This document shows positions 56,643 through 64,000 of a DNA stretch of 64,000 bases, in pieces. The notes below the pieces were generated by a model that saw only the letters and a list, made by a program, of their open reading frames with translations, was not told the origin of the DNA and did not search any database. The stretch is from assembly GCF_001469165.1 (NCBI RefSeq), contig NZ_JABX01000011.1, positions 62,001-126,000 on the forward strand. The letters are read 5' to 3'. The translations under genes were made by a program, and so were the position numbers. Source of the DNA: Thiohalocapsa sp. ML1 (lineage in GTDB: Bacteria; Pseudomonadota; Gammaproteobacteria; Chromatiales; Chromatiaceae). The number at the start of each line of letters is the position of its first letter. Position 1 is the first letter of the stretch.

Positions 56643-56867
56643 TCAGTGCAGGCCTTCTTCCTCGACATAAACGAGCTCGGGGTAAAAGGTCTTGTCCGGC
56701 TCCTGCGCGGCGAGCGCCTCGGCCTTCGCGAGCGCCTCGCCATAGGTCATCTCGCCATCGAAATGACCCTTCTCGAACTTGGCCTTGCTGCGCCAGCCGA
56801 CCCGGTAGCCCGGATCTGCGGCGCGCTTGGACAGGGAATCACCTTTACTTTTCAACAACGTCGCCAT
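56643..56867 (-). CDS. small hypothetical protein near dsrC
   Basis: 74 residues from the ATG at 56867: MATLLKSKGDSLSKRAADPG, then YRVGWRSKAKFEKGHFDGEM and an acidic helical tail. No signal peptide, no Cys. Not recognised as a family. It lies 157 bp downstream of the DsrC-type gene in the same direction, so a link to sulfur metabolism is possible but unproven. The frame is open further upstream but looks non-coding. Confidence 0.65.
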   Translation of the reverse strand: MATLLKSKGDSLSKRAADPGYRVGWRSKAKFEKGHFDGEMTYGEALAKAEALAAQEPDKTFYPELVYVEEEGLH

Positions 56868-57024
56868 TGGCGTCTTGCTCCAAGTCGATACTTCGTGTCG
56901 TCTTCGTGGTGCCGGACGCGGGCGTCCGGCACTGTCTTGGGGGTGCGGCACAGGATCGCTGCGCGCGCGCCCCGAAAGTCTCCCGGGCGGGCAGCCGGCA
57001 AAAAGACGCCGCCCGCGCATGCAC

Positions 57025-57321
57025 TCATACGCAGCCCGTCGGCTTCGGCAGGCCGCCCCATTTGCAGATGAGCTTCATCGGGCCCTTCTTGAAGATGCCG
57101 TAGAGGTCCTTGGTGCTGACGCCCTGTTTCTTGGCGAAGATCCGAATCGGCGGTACGACACCGTCATTGTCGTACATGCTGCGGGCCTCGCGGATGAAAT
57201 CCATGACCTGCGAGGTCATCTCGAACTCGTCCTCGCGCGCGAGCTCCGCGGCCAATTCTTCGCTCCAGTCGTCGCGGTTGACGAGGAAGCCCTCGCCGTC
57301 TACGGGTACGCTCACTGCCAT
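57025..57321 (-). CDS. DsrC/TusE-family sulfur carrier protein
   Basis: 98 residues, slightly shorter than typical DsrC. The flexible C-terminal arm reads KLICKWGGLPKPTGCV: Cys86 and the penultimate Cys97 sit 11 residues apart, as CysB and CysA do in DsrC. True DsrC carries a trisulfide between these Cys in sulfite reduction/sulfur oxidation by the Dsr system; TusE-like members keep only the last one. Other core segments are FLVNRDDWSEELAAELARED and PPIRIFAKKQGVST. GAGG lies 8 bases before the ATG. No dsr operon is nearby, so this is a stand-alone DsrC homologue. Confidence 0.9.
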   Translation of the reverse strand: MAVSVPVDGEGFLVNRDDWSEELAAELAREDEFEMTSQVMDFIREARSMYDNDGVVPPIRIFAKKQGVSTKDLYGIFKKGPMKLICKWGGLPKPTGCV

Positions 57322-57430
57322 GTCGTGTCCTCTCTTGTCAGGTTGTCTGCCCGGGATTTTCCCGGTTATGAATTGCCTGACCGTGAATATGGTTGCTGCG
57401 CGCGGATTCCACCCTTTGGTCGGTGTGGGA

Positions 57431-58159
57431 TCAGGCGGGCTCGGCGCCGAAAGGTCGCCGCCCTGCGCCCTCAATGCAGTGTCGCAGCGACGCCGCGTCG
57501 GCAATCGGCGCGTCTGCATCGATCCGCCGCAGCCGCTCGCCGCAGCGCAGCGTGATGCCGAGGCGGTCGATGCCGGCAGGTACGACGGCCGCGCAATCCG
57601 CTCCAGCCAAAGCGGCAAGCCGGTCTGCATGGGCGTCCTCCAGCAGGCGGGTGAGCGCCTGCTCGGTGGCCGCAGCATGCGCGATGCCGGCGCGCAGCCG
57701 GTCCGTGCCAAGCCAGCGTGCCTGCGCAAAGCCGCCATTGTAGTGGCAGCGCAGCGGCTCGAAGCGATGTAGCTGAAAATTGAGCTGCTCGGCATAGACG
57801 CGCCCGCTCGGGTAGTGCCGACACCAGCGCGCGAGCGCCTCGGCGTCGGCGCTCGGCAGACAGCGGCCGACGCAGGTGAGCCGTCGCCCCTGCTGAATGT
57901 CGCCGTCCACGGCATCGAAGAGCGTCAGCGCCGCGCGCGGGTCGACCGCGAGGTTTCGGCTGTGCTGCGCCAGATGGCTCAGCAGCAGCAGCGGCTCACC
58001 AGCGTTGGACAGGCACAGCGGCACGACGGAGCCGAACGGATAGCCCGGCTCCGCCGCGGACTGCGTCGACAGCACGCCGTGGAAGCTGCCGCACCAGAGC
58101 GCACGCGCACCGGCGATGGCGTCCGGCGGGGCGGCGGCGGGTTCTTCTGCGGCGGCCAT
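57431..58159 (-). CDS. HugZ-like heme-utilisation/PNPOx-fold protein
   Basis: 242 residues from the ATG at 58159. The N-terminal half is a split-barrel flavin-fold domain: CGSFHGVLSTQSAAEPGYPF, GEPLLLLSHLAQHSRNLAVD and the acidic DAVDGDIQQGRRLTCVGRC; the C-terminal half is a DUF2470-like domain (RLLEDAHADRLAALAGADC). HugZ proteins degrade heme to biliverdin and release iron; others of this fold bind FMN or F420. Heme binding is inferred from the domain pair. It is 20 bp downstream of the DUF3050 gene, in one likely operon. Confidence 0.85.
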   Translation of the reverse strand: MAAAEEPAAAPPDAIAGARALWCGSFHGVLSTQSAAEPGYPFGSVVPLCLSNAGEPLLLLSHLAQHSRNLAVDPRAALTLFDAVDGDIQQGRRLTCVGRCLPSADAEALARWCRHYPSGRVYAEQLNFQLHRFEPLRCHYNGGFAQARWLGTDRLRAGIAHAAATEQALTRLLEDAHADRLAALAGADCAAVVPAGIDRLGITLRCGERLRRIDADAPIADAASLRHCIEGAGRRPFGAEPA

Positions 58160-58179
58160 GCGGGCAGGCCCAGGCGCGC

Positions 58180-58953
58180 TCAGCCGCGGGCGGCGCGGAT
58201 GGCGTCGCGCACGCCGTCCCAGAAGCGGATGCGCGCACAGATGGCCTCTTCGGCGGCGGTGGCGGCCTCCTCCAGGCGCTTGGGGTCGTCGCCGCACAGC
58301 GCGTCGAGCAGGCGCATGGACAGCGGACCATGGAAGTCCTCATCCAGGTGCACGTGGCGGTTCAGGTAGTGGTGAAAGGTCGGCGCCTGCGCCGGGTCGA
58401 CGCCGGCCGCGGCGAGTAGGCGGCGGAACATGTCCGGGATGATGCGCTCGCGGCCCACCGCCAGCGCCGCGGCGGCGGCGTGGGGCTTGTCCTCGCGAAT
58501 GAAGCAGAAGGTCGTCTCGCTGAAGTAGCGCGCGGGCAGCGGCGTGCTGTCGGCGTAGAGGGCCGCGTCGAGGCCGTCCTGCCGGACTCGGTCGAGAAAG
58601 CGTCGCGGCGCCTGCGCGTCGGCGCCGATCTCGGCCATGGCCTTGAGGTACAGCGCGAAATGGCTGCCGTATTCGACGCCGGCGGCGGTCTCGATGCTGT
58701 CCGACTCCTCTTCGAGCACCAACTGGTTGATGAAGTAGACCACGGCCGGGTCCGCCTGCGGCATCCAGGGCGTCGTGGTGGGCGCGACGGCCCGCTGCAG
58801 GTGCTTGATCAGCGACATGAAATCCCACACCGCGTAGACGTGGTGGGACATGAATACCCGCAGGTCCGCGAGGTCCGCGACCTCAGCGTAGACCGGATGC
58901 GCGTAAAGCTCGCGTTGCAGGTCTTCGATGGGGGTGAGGTCGGGGGTGGCCAT
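58180..58953 (-). CDS. DUF3050 family protein (heme-oxygenase-like fold)
   Basis: 257 residues from the ATG at 58953 (GAGG upstream). DUF3050 is an uncharacterised family with a predicted TenA/heme-oxygenase-like helical fold. Candidate metal ligands are in FMSHHVYAVWDFMSLIKHLQ, VLEEESDSIE and HYLNRHVHLDEDFHGPLSMR, which together could form a di-iron-like E/H site. It is encoded just before a HugZ-like protein, which makes heme or iron chemistry plausible, but the reaction is unknown. Confidence 0.88.
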   Translation of the reverse strand: MATPDLTPIEDLQRELYAHPVYAEVADLADLRVFMSHHVYAVWDFMSLIKHLQRAVAPTTTPWMPQADPAVVYFINQLVLEEESDSIETAAGVEYGSHFALYLKAMAEIGADAQAPRRFLDRVRQDGLDAALYADSTPLPARYFSETTFCFIREDKPHAAAAALAVGRERIIPDMFRRLLAAAGVDPAQAPTFHHYLNRHVHLDEDFHGPLSMRLLDALCGDDPKRLEEAATAAEEAICARIRFWDGVRDAIRAARG

Positions 58954-59058
58954 ACTGCTGTCCTCTCGTGATGCTGATGCGCGGGCCGTCGTCGGGGCCG
59001 GGCGGATGATGGTCAAGTCTCGTCATGGGCGTCGCCCATGGTGCGTCCCGACCGCGGG

Positions 59059-60363
59059 TCAATTCAAGCGAAAGACGATGGGCACGCGCACCGTCCACTG
59101 GCTGCGTGCGAGCACCGCGGGGATCGGCTCGAAGCGGCCGAGGCGGCGCACCCTGTGCTCGGCCGCGGCGTCGAGGGCGGCGACGCCGGTGCTTTGGCTC
59201 AGCCGGATGCCGCTGAACACACCGTTGGCGGCGATGGTGAACTGCACCCGCGCGGTGCCCTCCAGCCGGCGCTGCCGGGCGGCGGGTGGGTAGCTGCGCT
59301 GACGCTCCAACGCGCTGCGCAGCGCCGCGAGATAGCTGCGCTCGGCGCCATCGCGCGCGGCGGGGCCCGCCGCCTGCTGCCGCGCCGGTGCGACCGCGGG
59401 GGAGGCGTTGCTGCTGCGCCCCGGCTTGCGGTCGGGCATCGCCTTGGCGCCGGGCGCGTCGGCGCGCCGGCTTGCGGCGATGTCGGCGTCCAGCGCCGCG
59501 AGCCCGGAACGGTCTTTGCCTGCGCGCGGAGCAGGTTGGCGCTCGGCTTGGGGCGGCGGCTGCGGCGCCGGCGCGTCGGCGCGCGCCGGCTGGGTGCTGC
59601 CCGCGCGCTGCCGGCTCGCGGCGATCTCGGCGTCCAATGCCGCGAGGCCCGACCTGTCCTCATCGCGGCCGGGGGCGGCGGGCTCGGGTTTCGGGCGGGC
59701 GCTCTGCTCGGCCCGGCGGCGCATGGCGGCGATCTCGGCATCCAGGGCTGCGATGCCGGCTAGCTGGTCGGTGCGCGCCGGTGCTTCCGCTGCCGGCTCA
59801 ATGGCGGCGCGCGGGGCCTCGGTTGGATGCTGCGTCGCGACCCGGCGCGGGGCACGGGGCACGGGCATTGGCGCTTGCTCCGCATCGGCTACGCGGCTCG
59901 GTTTTGGGCTCGGCTCCGGCGTCGGCTCGGGCGCGGGCGCGGGCAACCTGGCTGCGGGTTGCGGCGCGGTGGCGGCCTGCGGCGGCGGCTCTGCGGAGTG
60001 GTCCGTCGCGGTTGTGGTACCGGGGCTGTCGATGGGCTGCCGTGCTGCCGTGTTAGCGGGCGTCGGGGGCGCATCCGCGGGGACGTCCTGCGTTATCTGC
60101 CCCGGTTGCGCCCCCGGTGCCGGAGCGAGCTCGACCGGGGCGAGCTCGACCGGGGCGAGCTCGACTGGGGCTAGCTCGAATAGCGTGAAGCGCTGCGGCT
60201 CCGCAAGCCGGGCGGCAGGCGTCGGGGCGGCGCGCTGCACCGCGAGCATCATCAGGCCATGCAGGAGCACCGACGCCGCCAAGGCCAGCGCGAGCGCAGT
60301 GTCGCCGGCTCGGCGCGCAGGCCGGGCGCCGTCGGCGGCGGGGCTCTGCTTGGGGGCGTGCAC
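59059..60363 (-). CDS. energy transducer TonB with internal repeats
   Basis: 434 residues, long for TonB. One membrane helix (about 22-43, ALALALAASVLLHGLMMLAV) is followed by a Pro/Ala-rich periplasmic region and the TonB C-terminal domain (EGTARVQFTIAANGVFSGIR ... VRVPIVFRLN). Two repeat sets are visible: ELAPV repeated four times right after the helix, and a ~45-residue repeat GLAALDAEIAASRQRA present three times. TonB couples proton-motive force to outer-membrane receptors. Start GTG, no obvious ribosome site. No exbB/exbD is in the window. Confidence 0.9.
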   Translation of the reverse strand: MHAPKQSPAADGARPARRAGDTALALALAASVLLHGLMMLAVQRAAPTPAARLAEPQRFTLFELAPVELAPVELAPVELAPAPGAQPGQITQDVPADAPPTPANTAARQPIDSPGTTTATDHSAEPPPQAATAPQPAARLPAPAPEPTPEPSPKPSRVADAEQAPMPVPRAPRRVATQHPTEAPRAAIEPAAEAPARTDQLAGIAALDAEIAAMRRRAEQSARPKPEPAAPGRDEDRSGLAALDAEIAASRQRAGSTQPARADAPAPQPPPQAERQPAPRAGKDRSGLAALDADIAASRRADAPGAKAMPDRKPGRSSNASPAVAPARQQAAGPAARDGAERSYLAALRSALERQRSYPPAARQRRLEGTARVQFTIAANGVFSGIRLSQSTGVAALDAAAEHRVRRLGRFEPIPAVLARSQWTVRVPIVFRLN

Positions 60364-60511
60364 GGAGTGGATCGGGCTGGGCTTGCGGTGGGTGCGGCGA
60401 GTGGGCGCTCGGCGCGCGGCACGAGGACCGCGTCCGGGCCGCGCGTCGGGTCGGATCGATTGGGGCGGCCAGTCTACAGCGGGCGCGGTCGGCTTGCGCG
60501 GCCCGCGGAGG

Positions 60512-60625
60512 AAGGGCGGAGGGGCAAGGGCCGAGGGGCAAGGGCCAAGGAAGGCCTGCTCGGCACTTAGCCCTTAGCCCTTAGCCCTTAGCCTTTAGCC
60601 CTTAGCCTTTAGCCCTCGGCCCTTC
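60512..60625. repeat. heptamer repeat array overlapping a gene end
   Basis: GAGGGGCAAGGGCCGAGGGG and CAAGGGCCAAGGA units, then an inverted block dominated by CCCTTAG units (ACTTAGCCCTTAGCCCTTAG). The last codons and stop of the gene at 60595 lie inside it. Confidence 0.85.
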
Positions 60626-60942
60626 GGTTCGCTGCCGAAGCCTCTGGCACCGTGTTGGGCACGTCGGCCGGGGAAGGTGGCGAAGCAGCGCTCGGCATTT
60701 CCGAAGCGCGAAGAACCCGCGGCCAGCAGTGCCAGGACGCTGAACCCATTGAGCGCCAGCCCGACCAGCAGGAGCGGTGTGCGCAGCAGATAATCCCCGG
60801 CGAGCCAGTGCATGACGGAGGCGTGATATTCCAGCGTCGCCCAGATCGACGCGAACAAGAGCGCGACGGCGAGCAGCGAAAAGAGATCGGCGATGATCTC
60901 GTTGGCGCGCGTGAAGCGCTGCATGTCTCGACAGATACCCAT
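60595..60942 (-). CDS. two-helix membrane protein, C terminus encoded in a repeat array
   Basis: 115 residues. Two membrane helices (about 19-40, IADLFSLLAVALLFASIWAT, and about 55-75, LLVGLALNGFSVLALLAAG) follow a basic N terminus (MGICRDMQRFTRANE). The last ~30 residues (RRAQHGARGFGSEPKGRGLK) are basic and unlike a folded domain; the final codons are read from heptamer-repeat DNA, so the original C terminus was probably replaced. GGAG lies 7 bases before the ATG. Family not recognised. Confidence 0.65.
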   Translation of the reverse strand: MGICRDMQRFTRANEIIADLFSLLAVALLFASIWATLEYHASVMHWLAGDYLLRTPLLLVGLALNGFSVLALLAAGSSRFGNAERCFATFPGRRAQHGARGFGSEPKGRGLKAKG

Positions 60943-61197
60943 GGGCTGTCTCCGGTTATTGGGGTGCCCGCTGATGTGAAGCTAGACAGGTGCAGCTAGA
61001 CAGGTGCAGCTAGACAGCCGAACGCCGGCCGTCGGCGGGCGCTCCGATGGGCTTGGCGTGGCTGGAGTCGGTGGATCTCCATGAAAACCCCAGCCTCGAT
61101 GGAGGGTATGCCGAATTCCGTTTCGGGTAAAGCGGTATTCTGCAGGCGCGGCCGCCGGCGGCTGATGGGACGCCGGCGTTCGGCTCGCGCGCGCGCG
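60943..61197. other. intergenic region with a short direct repeat
   Basis: Near its left end, AGACAGGTGCAGCT appears twice and a half copy once (60984-61018). No gene supported. Confidence 0.5.
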
Positions 61198-61228
61198 TTG
61201 CGGGGCGCACGAAGACCGCGTGTATAGT
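61198..61228 (+). promoter_or_regulatory. possible promoter of the AGCS symporter gene
   Basis: TTGCGG (61198-61203), 19-base spacer, TATAGT (61223-61228). Good -10, but the spacer is long. The leader to the GTG at 61398 would be about 165 bases, long enough for regulation, though I recognise no riboswitch in it. Confidence 0.4.
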
Positions 61229-61397
61229 ACGGCGCCGTAGGTCGCCATCGGGTTTGGCCGGGCGGCCTGTGGCGCCGACGCCCGCCTGGTCTCGCGGTGC
61301 CTTATCGCGGGTCCGTGCGGGTATCGGTGATTCAAAAGCAGGTCGCCGGTCTCGGCCGGCGGCCGCGATCTTCGTCAGCAGTTCGGGGGAGCAGGGT

Positions 61398-62891
61398 GTG
61401 GAGCAGATCTCTGAGGTAATAGGGTTAGTCAACGGCGCCGTCTGGGGACCGCCGATGCTGGTGCTGATTCTCGGCACCGGGCTTTTTCTCACCATCGGGC
61501 TCGGGGTCATGCCGCTGCGCAGAATCGGCTATGGCTTCCGTATGCTTTGGTCCGGGCGGCGCGGGCAGGGGGAGGGTGATATCACCCCCTTCAATGCGCT
61601 GATGACGTCGCTGTCGGCCACCATCGGCACCGGCAACATCGCCGGTGTCGCGACGGCCATCGCCATCGGCGGGCCCGGTGCGCTGTTCTGGATGTGGATG
61701 ACGGCGCTCGTCGGCATGGCCACCAAGTACGCGGAGGCCGTGCTCGCGATGCGCTATCGCGAGGTCGACGAGAAGGGCAATCACGTCGGCGGGCCGATGT
61801 ATTACATCAAGAACGGGCTCGGTAAGAACTGGGTCTGGCTCGCGACGCTGTTCGCGATCTTCGGCGCGCTCGCGGGATTCGGCATCGGCAACTCGGTGCA
61901 GGCCAACTCGGTGGCCGATGCGCTGTCGAGCCGGTTCGGCGTGCCGGAGTTCTGGACCGGCATCGTCATGGCCGTGCTGGTGGCGCTGGTGCTGATCGGC
62001 GGGATTCGATGGATCGCGCAAGTGTCGGGCAAGCTGGTGCCCTTCATGGCCGTCGCCTATGTGCTCGGCGGCCTCGTGATCCTGGTGCTGAACTACGCCG
62101 AGGTACCGGGGGCCTTCGCGTTGATCATCGGCGAGGCGTTCACGCCGTCGGCGGGCGTCGGCGGCTTTGCCGGTGCCGGCATCATGCTCGCGATTCAGAT
62201 GGGCGTCGCCCGCGGCGTCTTCTCGAACGAGGCGGGCTTGGGCAGCGCGCCGATCGCGCACGCCGCCGCGGAGAGCGACAGCCCGGTGCAACAGGGCACC
62301 GTCGCGATGCTGGGCACCTTCATCGACACCATCATCGTCTGCACCATCACGGGGCTCGTCATCGTGGTGTCGGGCCAGTGGCAGGCGGTCAGCCCGGACT
62401 TCAGCGCCTGCGAGGCCCGCGGCGGCGTCATCGAGGAGCGTGTCGGCTCGGCCTGGGGCATCGAGCGGCCGAGCACGGTCTGCATCGACCCCGGCCAGGA
62501 CGGCGCGACCCACGCCAAGCTTGTCTCCGGTGCGACGCTGTCGACGCAGGCCTTCGGCCATGAGCTGCCCGGCAGCGGCAAGTACATCGTGGCCCTCGGG
62601 CTCGTGCTGTTCGCGTTCACGACCATCCTCGGTTGGGCCGTTTATGGCGAGCGCTGCGTCGAGTACCTGTTCGGTGTGCACGCGATACTGCCGTTCCGGG
62701 TGCTGTGGGTCGCGGCGGTGCCCATCGGCGCGGTGGCGCATCTGGACTTCGCCTGGCTCGTCGCCGACACGCTGAACGCGATGATGGCCATCCCGAATCT
62801 TATTGCGCTCTTGTTGCTGAGCCCGGTGGTGTTCAAGCTGACGAAGGACTTTTTCGCCGCGGAGAAGGCGAGGCGCGAAGTCGGGCGCTGA
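61398..62891 (+). CDS. sodium:alanine symporter family (AGCS) transporter
   Basis: 497 residues, about 11 membrane helices. Family signatures are SATIGTGNIAGVATAIAIGG, GALFWMWMTALVGMATKYAE, the VGGPMYYIKNGLGKNWVWLA loop and RGVFSNEAGLGSAPIAHAAA. AGCS proteins import alanine or glycine with Na+ or H+. A hydrophilic periplasmic-type insert (about 335-385, with Cys in DFSACEARGG and VCIDPGQDG) is longer than in most members and could form a disulfide. The GTG start has GGAG 6 bases upstream. A long palindrome follows the gene. Confidence 0.95.
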   Translation: MEQISEVIGLVNGAVWGPPMLVLILGTGLFLTIGLGVMPLRRIGYGFRMLWSGRRGQGEGDITPFNALMTSLSATIGTGNIAGVATAIAIGGPGALFWMWMTALVGMATKYAEAVLAMRYREVDEKGNHVGGPMYYIKNGLGKNWVWLATLFAIFGALAGFGIGNSVQANSVADALSSRFGVPEFWTGIVMAVLVALVLIGGIRWIAQVSGKLVPFMAVAYVLGGLVILVLNYAEVPGAFALIIGEAFTPSAGVGGFAGAGIMLAIQMGVARGVFSNEAGLGSAPIAHAAAESDSPVQQGTVAMLGTFIDTIIVCTITGLVIVVSGQWQAVSPDFSACEARGGVIEERVGSAWGIERPSTVCIDPGQDGATHAKLVSGATLSTQAFGHELPGSGKYIVALGLVLFAFTTILGWAVYGERCVEYLFGVHAILPFRVLWVAAVPIGAVAHLDFAWLVADTLNAMMAIPNLIALLLLSPVVFKLTKDFFAAEKARREVGR

Positions 62892-62966
62892 GTGAAGCCC
62901 CGCGCCCGCCGGGCAGGCAGCTCGGCGGGCTCAATGCCGTGGTTTAACTTTCAGTTTTTTGGTTTT

Positions 62967-63125
62967 TAGGCGATTGCCGGAAAAAACGTACCGAATGGCG
63001 CAGGATTTTCGTCCGCCTTCAAGGAGCGGCAGCGGGTGCATAGTCGAACGATGCACCCGCTGCCGCGACGCAGAAGGCGGGCGAAAAGACAAGCCAGGCG
63101 GTATTTTTTTGAAAGAAATCGCCTT
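62967..63125. repeat. 159-bp imperfect palindrome, MITE-like
   Basis: The centre is a perfect 16-bp stem GCGGCAGCGGGTGCAT (63026-63041) with its complement at 63051-63066. Pairing continues outward through CGTCCGCCTT/AAGGCGGGCG and ends with terminal inverted repeats near TTAGGCGATT and AATCGCCTTA. No coding capacity. It could serve as a terminator for the AGCS gene, but the overall structure resembles a non-autonomous mobile element. Confidence 0.7.
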
Positions 63126-63131
63126 AGTGGC

Positions 63132-63265
63132 TTACCACGAAAGTCGCGCGCAGCGCGCGCCTTAGTCCCCCACTCCTCCTGGGAGAGGGCCGGGGTGAGG
63201 GAAGCGGCCATGGCGAGCAGCGCGTCTCATCCTCCGGGGTGGCGCTGGTCGCCATGGCCGTTAGC
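63132..63265 (+). repeat. dispersed element C, copy 3
   Basis: Third copy of the element at 12396 and 14852 (AAAGTCGCGCGCAGCGCGCG, then GGGAGAGGGCCGGGGTGAGG, ending GTCGCCATGGCCGTTAG). It follows the palindrome directly and precedes the bolA 3' end. Confidence 0.85.
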
Positions 63266-63288
63266 CTGCGGCTTACGAAAAGACGATA

Positions 63289-63612
63289 TCAGGCCGACAC
63301 CTTGGACCCACCCATGCATTGCGGCGATTGCGGTGCCGGGCCGCCGCCCTGCTCGAACCACTCCTCCGGCGTCCAGGCATGGATCGACAGCGCGTGCAGG
63401 CCGGCGTCGAGCTCGCCGCGCAGCAGCGCGTTGACGCGCCGATGGCGTCCGATCGGCTTGTCCTCGGTAAAGGCGTCGCTGACCACCAGCACCTTGAAGT
63501 GCGATTCCGCGCCCTCGGGGACGCTGTGCATGTAGCTCTCGTCCGTCACCTCTAGGTGCAGCGGCGCCAGGGCGACGGACAAGGTCTCTTCGATGCGGGC
63601 TTTTCTGGTCAT
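63289..63612 (-). CDS. BolA family protein
   Basis: 107 residues. Family core: MTRKARIEETLSVALAPLHL, SHFKVLVVSDAFTEDKPIGR (with the conserved beta-strand and F) and HRRVNALLRGELDAGLHALS with the His that can bind [2Fe-2S] clusters with monothiol glutaredoxin. BolA proteins act in Fe-S/iron regulation, cell shape and stress. Here the glutaredoxin partner is not in the window. The ATG at 63612 has no strong ribosome site. Confidence 0.95.
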   Translation of the reverse strand: MTRKARIEETLSVALAPLHLEVTDESYMHSVPEGAESHFKVLVVSDAFTEDKPIGRHRRVNALLRGELDAGLHALSIHAWTPEEWFEQGGGPAPQSPQCMGGSKVSA

Positions 63613-63689
63613 GACGGGGCTCGTTGGCGCTAGCAGGCGGTTCAAATGCGGACAGGTGTGTGTTTGCGGTGTCGGCGTCAAGGGCGGCG

Positions 63690-63848
63690 TGCGCAGTGCG
63701 TTGAAAATGCGCAGTGCGTTGAACGTGCGTACTGCGAAGTGCGTTGACCCACCGCGCAGTGCACACCCCGCACCCGCACTGCGCACTGCGCACTGCGCAC
63801 TGCGCACTGCGCACTACCCACTTCCCACTTCCCACTTCCCACTTCCCA
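63690..63848. repeat. mirrored and tandem heptamer repeats (ACTGCGC, ACTTCCC)
   Basis: On the left, GCGCAGTGCGTTGA-type units; on the right, about five tandem CTGCGCA units (63777-63815), then about four CTTCCCA units (63818-63848). Left and right halves are complementary (GCGCAGT/ACTGCGC). No spacers of constant length between unlike sequences, so not a CRISPR. Confidence 0.85.
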
Positions 63849-63904
63849 GCTCGCTTCCCGCCCCCACCTTTCCGCGATAACAAGTCGCCCGCTCCGAGCC
63901 CGCT

Positions 63905-64000
63905 ATGCCCCCGATGACCCTGTTCCCCTGCGTTTGCTGTGGCCATCTGGTGCATGACCAAGTGCCGGGCTCGCATCAGGTCTGCCCCATTTGCGGCTGG
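63905..64000 (+). CDS. CPCC family cysteine-rich protein, N-terminal part
   Basis: Only the first 32 residues are in the window (MPPMTLFPCVCCGHLVHDQV, then PGSHQVCPICGW); the frame runs off the right edge. The paired knuckles CxCCG and CPICGW match the Cys_rich_CPCC family of small zinc-ribbon-like proteins of unknown function. The start at 63905 is the only ATG that gives this form; a second Met is at 63914. Confidence 0.75.
   Translation, partial: MPPMTLFPCVCCGHLVHDQVPGSHQVCPICGW

Noticed and set aside
60984-61018. Short repeats AGACAGGTGCAGCT as an attachment or operator site
   Set aside because: Only two full copies of a 14-bp unit in unremarkable DNA; most likely local slippage.
63690-63848. 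Possible CRISPR array
   Set aside because: Units are 7 bp in tandem, without spacers; no cas genes nearby.

Overview
The window is high-GC DNA from a gammaproteobacterium. Two things point to the purple/colourless sulfur bacteria (Chromatiales, Chromatiaceae-like): a DsrC-type sulfur-carrier protein with both catalytic cysteines, and the mix of Uma2-type nucleases, Rpn/DUF4351 nuclease, BrnT remnants and PEP-CTERM-like sorting signals. The placement is inferred from gene content and order (lpxH-ppiB divergent from cysS; glyA-nrdR-ribD; yoaA near tsaB; gspA-gspB), not from a marker-gene comparison.

Layout. 0-9.2 kb is housekeeping: yoaA (cut by the window start), an alpha-helical unknown, tsaB, a small membrane protein, a DUF455 ferritin-like protein, lpxH-ppiB, cysS, an SGNH hydrolase and folD. 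10.0-14.8 kb holds what I read as a divergent Fap-type functional-amyloid secretion locus: two related small secreted proteins, a Cys-rich secreted protein, a periplasmic C39 peptidase (FapD-like) and an outer-membrane barrel with an N-terminal coiled coil (FapF-like). The locus is split by an IS66 remnant and a dispersed repeat. A convergent secreted protein with a PEP-CTERM-like tail follows. 17.0-17.6 kb is a tRNA operon (Pro, Arg, His, Lys) with a clear promoter and terminator. 17.7-24.4 kb is a decayed accessory island: wHTH protein, broken type III-like helicase, broken DUF1156 methylase with its intact upstream partner, an intact SNF2 helicase-DUF3883 gene coupled to an Rpn nuclease, and a broken DUF4143 ATPase. 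24.5-26.4 kb is pqqBCD without pqqA or pqqE. 26.9-33.5 kb has a frameshifted proline iminopeptidase, LigE-type ligase, a translationally coupled ImmA/IrrE-like pair, gene debris and a Uma2 nuclease.

34-43 kb: Fe-S (CCG) protein with DUF3501, HAD phosphatase, GspA/GspB, BI-1 family protein and tRNA-Ser. 42-45 kb: glyA-nrdR-ribD (C1/deoxynucleotide/riboflavin). 45-51 kb: DUF1244, Uma2, two envelope proteins, a Kef-type antiporter and a half-size GDT1 protein. 51-56.5 kb: a glutamine amidotransferase, a response regulator and a very large hybrid kinase. 56.6-64 kb: DsrC, HugZ-like and DUF3050 proteins, TonB, an AGCS symporter, BolA and the start of a CPCC protein.

Two repeat systems run through the intergenic DNA: arrays of 7-bp units (GCCGAGG, CTAGCCC, ACTGCGC, ACTTCCC types), usually arranged as inverted repeats, and dispersed 130-150-bp elements (a 'TCGATTTCGATAGCGAT' element and a 'GGGAGAGGGCCGGGGTGAGG' element). 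They often abut or enter gene ends.

Most interesting for follow-up: the Fap-like locus with putative C39 leader motifs on its substrates, the helicase-DUF3883/Rpn pair, the ATGA-coupled pair at 29.1-30.9 kb with an ImmA/IrrE-like fold lacking HExxH, and the heptamer arrays.
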